Positions 60,430 through 64,000 of a DNA stretch of 64,000 bases are shown piece after piece; position 1 is the first letter of the stretch, and every line of letters starts with the position of its first letter. The notes under the pieces were generated by a model. It was not told where the DNA came from. It worked only from the letters and a program-made list of their open reading frames with translations, and did no database searches. A program made the position numbers and the translations under genes. Source of the stretch: SZAS-103 sp036496805 (lineage in GTDB: Bacteria; Pseudomonadota; Gammaproteobacteria; Xanthomonadales; Xanthomonadaceae); assembly GCA_036496805.1 (NCBI GenBank), contig DASXKN010000029.1:372001-436000 (forward strand), given 5' to 3'.

Positions 60430-61305
60430 ATGTCGCTGCTCGTCAAGTTCAACCTCATCCTGATTCTGGTCTTTGCGATCGCTCTGGCCCCGGCCGCGTA
60501 TTTCACCAACCGGCTGCTGCAGCAGAACGCGCGGACCCAGGTCGTGGAACAGGCGCGACTGATGATGGAAACCTCGCTCGCCGCGCGCAATTACACCAGC
60601 AAGCAGATCAAGCCGCTCCTCGCCCCACGTCTCGCGGAGGAGTTCCTGCCGCAGACCGTGCCGGCCTATTCGGCGACCGAGATCTTCAACCTGCTGCGGG
60701 TCGATCGCCCCGAGTACACCTACAAGGAAGCCACGCTCAACCCCACCAACCCGCGCGACCGCGCGACCGACTGGGAAGCGGACATCGTGAACGCCTTCCG
60801 CGCCGACGATCACCTCGCCGAATTGACCGGCGAGCGTGGCGGCCCGCTCGGGAACATGCTGTACCTGGCCAGGCCGATCAGGATCACCGATCCCGGTTGC
60901 CTCGCCTGCCATACCTCCGCCGCGCTCGCGCCCGCATCGCTGGTGAAGGCCTACGGCCCGAGCAACGGCTTCGGGTGGAAACTCAACGACATCATCGGCG
61001 CGCAGGTGGTCAGCGTGCCCACCGCGGTGCCCGCGGCGATGGCGCAGAGCGCGTTCCTCGCCCTGCTCGGTTCGCTGGCGGGGGTCTTCGTCTTCATCAT
61101 GGCCTTCCTCAATGTCCTGCTCTGGTTCGCCGTGATCCGGCCGATCCGGCGCCTGTCGGCGATGGCGGACGAAATCTCGATCGGCAACTTCGATACGCCC
61201 GAGATCGAGGTATTGGGGAAGGACGAGGTCTCGACCCTGGCGCATTCGTTCCAGCGGATGCGGATCAGCCTGGTGAAAGCGATCAAGATGCTCGAGGAGT
61301 CCTGA
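60430..61305 (+). CDS. Membrane haem c-type sensor (DUF3365/Tll0287-like) with HAMP domain
   Basis: This 291-residue protein has an N-terminal membrane helix (about 5-25) and a periplasmic domain (about 30-205) containing one c-type haem motif, CLACH at residues 157-161. A second membrane helix follows (about 207-235), then a cytoplasmic HAMP domain (about 236-288: VIRPIRRLSAMADEISIGNFD and VSTLAHSFQRMRISLVKAI). The periplasmic part resembles the DUF3365/Tll0287 haem-sensor fold. The protein ends just after HAMP with no output domain. The Ser/Thr kinase gene starts 1 bp after its stop, so the kinase is the likely output. Redox or gas sensing is inferred. Confidence 0.85.
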   Translation: MSLLVKFNLILILVFAIALAPAAYFTNRLLQQNARTQVVEQARLMMETSLAARNYTSKQIKPLLAPRLAEEFLPQTVPAYSATEIFNLLRVDRPEYTYKEATLNPTNPRDRATDWEADIVNAFRADDHLAELTGERGGPLGNMLYLARPIRITDPGCLACHTSAALAPASLVKAYGPSNGFGWKLNDIIGAQVVSVPTAVPAAMAQSAFLALLGSLAGVFVFIMAFLNVLLWFAVIRPIRRLSAMADEISIGNFDTPEIEVLGKDEVSTLAHSFQRMRISLVKAIKMLEES

Positions 61306-61306
61306 C

Positions 61307-62551
61307 GTGCCGCAGGGGCGCATTCCCGTCGGCGCCAGCTTCGGCGAATACGAGATCCTCTCGGAACTCGGCGGCGGCGGCATGGGGCGGGTCTACCGCG
61401 CGCTCGACAAGACCCTGCAGCGGATCGTCGCGATCAAGACCCTGTCCGGCGAGATCGGCGACGATCCGGTCTTCGTCGAACGGTTCCTCAAGGAGGCGCG
61501 CGCGGCCGCCCGCCTCAACCATCCGAACATCGTCCAGATCTACTCGTTCGGCATCGTCGGCGACATCAATTTCATCGCGATGGAGTACGTGGACGGGCAA
61601 TCGCTGGGCGAGATCGTCCGCCGCGAGCCGTTTTCCGAGAAATCGGCGGTCATGATCATCCGCCAGGTCGCGCAGGGGCTGGCGGTAGCGCACGCCGAAG
61701 GCCTGATCCATCGCGACATCAAGCCCGACAACATCATGCTCACCCACAAGGGTGCGGTGAAGATCGTGGACCTGGGCATCGCCAAGCAGCTCGACGAGAA
61801 CAAGAGCCTCACCAGGACCGGCCAGCCGGTGGGAACGCCGGCTTACGTCTCGCCCGAGCAGGTCGAATGCGAACGCCCGATCGACGCGCGCAGCGACATC
61901 TACTCGCTGGGGGCGACGCTCTACCACCTGGTGACCGGAATGATGCCTTACGACGGCGCCTCGGCTACGTCGGTGATGATCAAGCACGTCACCGCGCCGG
62001 TGCCCGATCCGCGCGAGGTCGCGCCGGGAGTGAGCGCCGGCATGGCCCACGCGATCGCGAAGATGATGGCCAAGCGTCCCGAAGACCGTTACCCCGATGT
62101 CACCGTGCTCGAGCGCGACCTCCATCGCGTCCAGCTCGGCCTGGACATCGAATCGGTGGCCATGCCTGCCAAACCATCGCCGGACCAGACCCCGGTGCTC
62201 GACAACGAGGCGTCCGGGCGCGTCGGGGACCCGGGTTCGCCGCGTCGCCGGCCTTCGGCGGTCGAGATGGCGGTGAAATACCTGCCGCCTGCCGCGCTGA
62301 CCCTGCCGCCATCGATGTCGTCCCCGGCACCTGCCGGCAGCGCCGTGGAGATCAGCGCGAAGGACCTGCGCTTCCTCGAAACGGAACTGGCCCGCCAGGT
62401 GGGCCCGATGGCGCGCGTGCTCGTCAAGGGCGCCATCAAGGGTTCCGGGCAGTTCGAGGACGTGATCGCGAAGCTCGAGGCGGAAATCCCCACCGAAGAG
62501 GGGCGGCGCACGTTCTCGTCGGCGGTCAAGCGGCTCTCGCGGGACCGCTGA
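61307..62551 (+). CDS. Soluble Ser/Thr protein kinase
   Basis: This 414-residue protein starts at a GTG (61307), 1 bp after the haem-sensor stop. A complete Hanks-type kinase domain occupies about residues 14-275: LGGGGMGRVYRA, VAIKTL, LIHRDIKPDNIML, IVDLGIAKQ (DLG in place of DFG, common in bacterial kinases) and GTPAYVSPEQ. There is no membrane helix, unlike most PknB-type kinases. A Pro/Ser-rich linker leads to a C-terminal ~60-residue domain (DLRFLETELARQVGPMARVL, then TFSSAVKRLS), which recurs in Xanthomonad kinases in my recollection. Paired with the sensor it would form a two-protein receptor kinase. Confidence 0.92.
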   Translation: MPQGRIPVGASFGEYEILSELGGGGMGRVYRALDKTLQRIVAIKTLSGEIGDDPVFVERFLKEARAAARLNHPNIVQIYSFGIVGDINFIAMEYVDGQSLGEIVRREPFSEKSAVMIIRQVAQGLAVAHAEGLIHRDIKPDNIMLTHKGAVKIVDLGIAKQLDENKSLTRTGQPVGTPAYVSPEQVECERPIDARSDIYSLGATLYHLVTGMMPYDGASATSVMIKHVTAPVPDPREVAPGVSAGMAHAIAKMMAKRPEDRYPDVTVLERDLHRVQLGLDIESVAMPAKPSPDQTPVLDNEASGRVGDPGSPRRRPSAVEMAVKYLPPAALTLPPSMSSPAPAGSAVEISAKDLRFLETELARQVGPMARVLVKGAIKGSGQFEDVIAKLEAEIPTEEGRRTFSSAVKRLSRDR

Positions 62552-62596
62552 GCGGCATCGAGTCCGCCGTTCCACGACCGACCCGCGGCGATCGGC

Positions 62597-62602
62597 TAAA
62601 AT
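62597..62602 (+). promoter_or_regulatory. Putative -10 element of prpB
   Basis: TAAAAT preceded by ggc lies 23 bp upstream of the prpB ATG; the match to the box before the aminotransferase gene (gctaaaat) suggests the same sigma-70 class. No convincing -35 box was found. Confidence 0.4.
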
Positions 62603-62625
62603 AGCGCTTTGCCCCGGAGCAACCC

Positions 62626-63513
62626 ATGGGCCTGGATTCCCCCGGCGCGCGTTTCCGCGCCGCCCTCGCGGCCGAGAAGCCGCTGCAGGTGATCGGCGCA
62701 ATCAATGCCAACCACGCGTTGCTGGCGAAGCGTGCGGGGTATCGCGCGATCTACCTTTCCGGCGGCGGCGTCGCGGCCGGTTCGCTGGGCCTGCCGGACC
62801 TCGGCATCAACACGCTCGAGGACGTGCTGATCGACGTGCGCCGCATCACCGACGTCTGCGACCTGCCGCTGCTGGTCGACATCGACACCGGTTTCGGCCC
62901 GAGCGCGTTCAACATCGAGCGCACGGTGAAGTCGCTGGTCAAGGCCGGCGCGGCGGCCTGCCACATCGAGGACCAGGTCGGCGCCAAGCGCTGCGGGCAT
63001 CGGCCGGGCAAGGAGATCGTCAGCGCCGGCGAGATGGCCGACCGCGTGAAGGCGGCGGCGGATGCGAAGACCGATCCGGATTTCTTCATCATCGCGCGCA
63101 CCGACGCGATCGCGGTCGAGGGCGTGGACGCGGCGATCGCGCGCGCTTGTCGCTGCGTAGAGGCAGGCGCCGACGGCATCTTCGCCGAGGCGGCCTACGA
63201 CCTCCCCACGTACAAGCGCTTCGTCGACGCGGTGAAGGTGCCGGTGCTCGCCAACATCACCGAGTTCGGCCAGACCCCGCTGTTCACCCGCGACGAGCTG
63301 GCATCGGTCGGCGTGGCGATCCAGCTCTATCCGCTGTCGGCGTTCCGCGCGATGAACAAGGCCGCGGAGAATGTCTACGCCGCGATCCGCCGCGACGGCC
63401 ACCAGCAGAACGTGCTCGACACGATGCAGACCCGCGACGAGCTGTACGACCGCATCGGCTACCACGCCTTCGAGAACAGGCTCGACGCATTGTTCGCCGA
63501 AAAAAATGGCTGA
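62626..63513 (+). CDS. prpB: Methylisocitrate lyase / isocitrate lyase family protein
   Basis: This 295-residue protein has the PEP mutase/isocitrate lyase barrel: YRAIYLSGGGVAAGSLGLPD, LLVDIDTGFGPSAFNIERTV (metal-binding Asp), HIEDQVGAKRCGHRPGK (signature KRCGH with the catalytic Cys), FFIIARTDAIAVEGVDAAI and IFAEAAYDL. The length and the KRCGHR form match 2-methylisocitrate lyase, which splits 2-methylisocitrate into pyruvate and succinate in propionate breakdown. Its usual partners prpC and prpD are not in the window. It may lie just outside, or the gene may stand alone. It overlaps the next gene by 8 bp. Confidence 0.9.
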   Translation: MGLDSPGARFRAALAAEKPLQVIGAINANHALLAKRAGYRAIYLSGGGVAAGSLGLPDLGINTLEDVLIDVRRITDVCDLPLLVDIDTGFGPSAFNIERTVKSLVKAGAAACHIEDQVGAKRCGHRPGKEIVSAGEMADRVKAAADAKTDPDFFIIARTDAIAVEGVDAAIARACRCVEAGADGIFAEAAYDLPTYKRFVDAVKVPVLANITEFGQTPLFTRDELASVGVAIQLYPLSAFRAMNKAAENVYAAIRRDGHQQNVLDTMQTRDELYDRIGYHAFENRLDALFAEKNG

Positions 63514-64000
63514 AGCCGCCGACCCGTCGCCGAATCCGTCGTCGCGCCGCCGTGACTGGGATGGCGCGGCCGCGGTGATCGCCGCCTTCGTCGGCTTGCT
63601 CGCGCTCGCCGTCTCCGCCTATACCGCCCAGGTGCAGCGCGAGCAGGTGCGCGCGCAGGTGTGGACGCGGCTGTTTTTCGCCAACTCCGACGTCGACCGC
63701 ACCCTGATGGTGATGAACAAGGGCGTGGGACCGGCCAGCATCCAGAGCGTGCGCATCTACGTGGACGGCAAGGCGCAGCCCGACTGGGCCCATGTCTACG
63801 CGGCGCTCGGACTGCCGATGCCCGAACAACGCGTGGATTCCACCCTCAACGGGATCGTGGTTGCCGCGAACGAGCGCATCAACTACCTGCAGTTCGCGCA
63901 TGCCGACGACTGGGCGGCGTTCAAGTCCAGGGCGGGCAGGGTGAAGCTGCGCGCCTGTTACTGCTCGGTGCTGGACGAATGCCTGGTGTTCGACGAACGC
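63506..64000 (+). CDS. Membrane-anchored protein of unknown function (truncated by window edge)
   Basis: An ATG at 63506, inside the end of prpB, opens a frame with no stop before the window ends (165 codons seen). It encodes a short cytoplasmic start (MAEAADPSPNPSSRRRDWDG), one membrane helix (AAVIAAFVGLLALAVSAYTA) and a hydrophilic region with LFFANSDVDRTLMVMNKG, VGPASIQSVRIYVDGKAQ and RACYCSVLDECLVF. Third-position GC is high throughout, supporting a real gene. The C-terminal part is missing. I do not recognise the family; the strand-rich body suggests a small beta domain on the periplasmic side. Confidence 0.7.
   Translation, partial: MAEAADPSPNPSSRRRDWDGAAAVIAAFVGLLALAVSAYTAQVQREQVRAQVWTRLFFANSDVDRTLMVMNKGVGPASIQSVRIYVDGKAQPDWAHVYAALGLPMPEQRVDSTLNGIVVAANERINYLQFAHADDWAAFKSRAGRVKLRACYCSVLDECLVFDER

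Overview
The window is a GC-rich bacterial chromosome segment with strong GC preference at third codon positions, which leaves long empty open frames opposite almost every real gene. The gene mix points to a gammaproteobacterium of the Xanthomonadales (Lysobacter/Luteimonas-like): a class II (plant-type) DAHP synthase, TypA/BipA, DsbB, class I malate dehydrogenase, a methylisocitrate-lyase-type PrpB, a TonB receptor, many secreted or periplasmic hydrolases, and dispersed REP-like palindromes. This placement is inference from gene content, not from a marker phylogeny. I see no tRNA, rRNA, insertion sequence, prophage or CRISPR array.

Layout. 0.1-4.3 kb: small soluble proteins (DUF3052-like, SnoaL/NTF2-like, GNAT, two YjbR/MmcQ-like, pirin, macro-domain deacetylase, SseB-like). 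4.4-6.5 kb: a large SPFH protein whose N-terminal half is a series of ~73-residue repeats. 7.6-9.4 kb: a Rieske oxygenase followed by a HhH-GPD protein that lacks the endonuclease III catalytic residues. 10-17.4 kb: a minus-strand catabolic-looking run, transcribed Rieske oxygenase > exported amidohydrolase > GcvT-like folate enzyme > two PYROXD2-like FAD oxidoreductases > small exported protein. 17.6-26.7 kb: TPR Ser/Thr kinase, P1/DmpA peptidase, an HD-GYP protein and a GGDEF-EAL protein (both with degenerate sites), a zinc alcohol dehydrogenase and a DUF1203 protein. 26.8-31.4 kb: S9 peptidase and a beta-propeller/CehA-like metallohydrolase, translationally coupled.

31.6-45 kb: a second catabolic block. 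Two class III aminotransferases, a P5C-dehydrogenase-like aldehyde dehydrogenase and both subunits of a CoA transferase lie on the minus strand. An IclR regulator overlapping a thiolase, a TPR-sulfotransferase and a TonB receptor lie on the plus strand. Two palindromes sit in the divergent promoter region. The set reads as uptake, transamination, aldehyde oxidation, CoA activation and thiolysis of an unidentified substrate. 45-54.4 kb: DsbB, DAHP synthase, a BNR-repeat exported protein, a DUF2127-type membrane protein, TypA and a cyclophilin. 54.4-57.8 kb: an exported SnoaL-like protein and an operon of exported protein, M48 metalloprotease and lipoprotein; the lipoprotein reading frame contains an in-frame 27-bp tandem array. 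57.9-64 kb: class I aminotransferase, Mdh, a haem c-type sensor-HAMP protein coupled to a soluble Ser/Thr kinase, PrpB, and the start of a membrane-anchored protein cut by the window edge.

Many neighbouring genes overlap by 4 bp (ATGA or GTGA), and these overlaps were used to define operons and starts. The observations I would follow first are the haem-sensor/kinase pair, the Rieske-GcvT-FAD cluster, the tandem repeat inside the lipoprotein gene, and the repeat-plus-SPFH protein.
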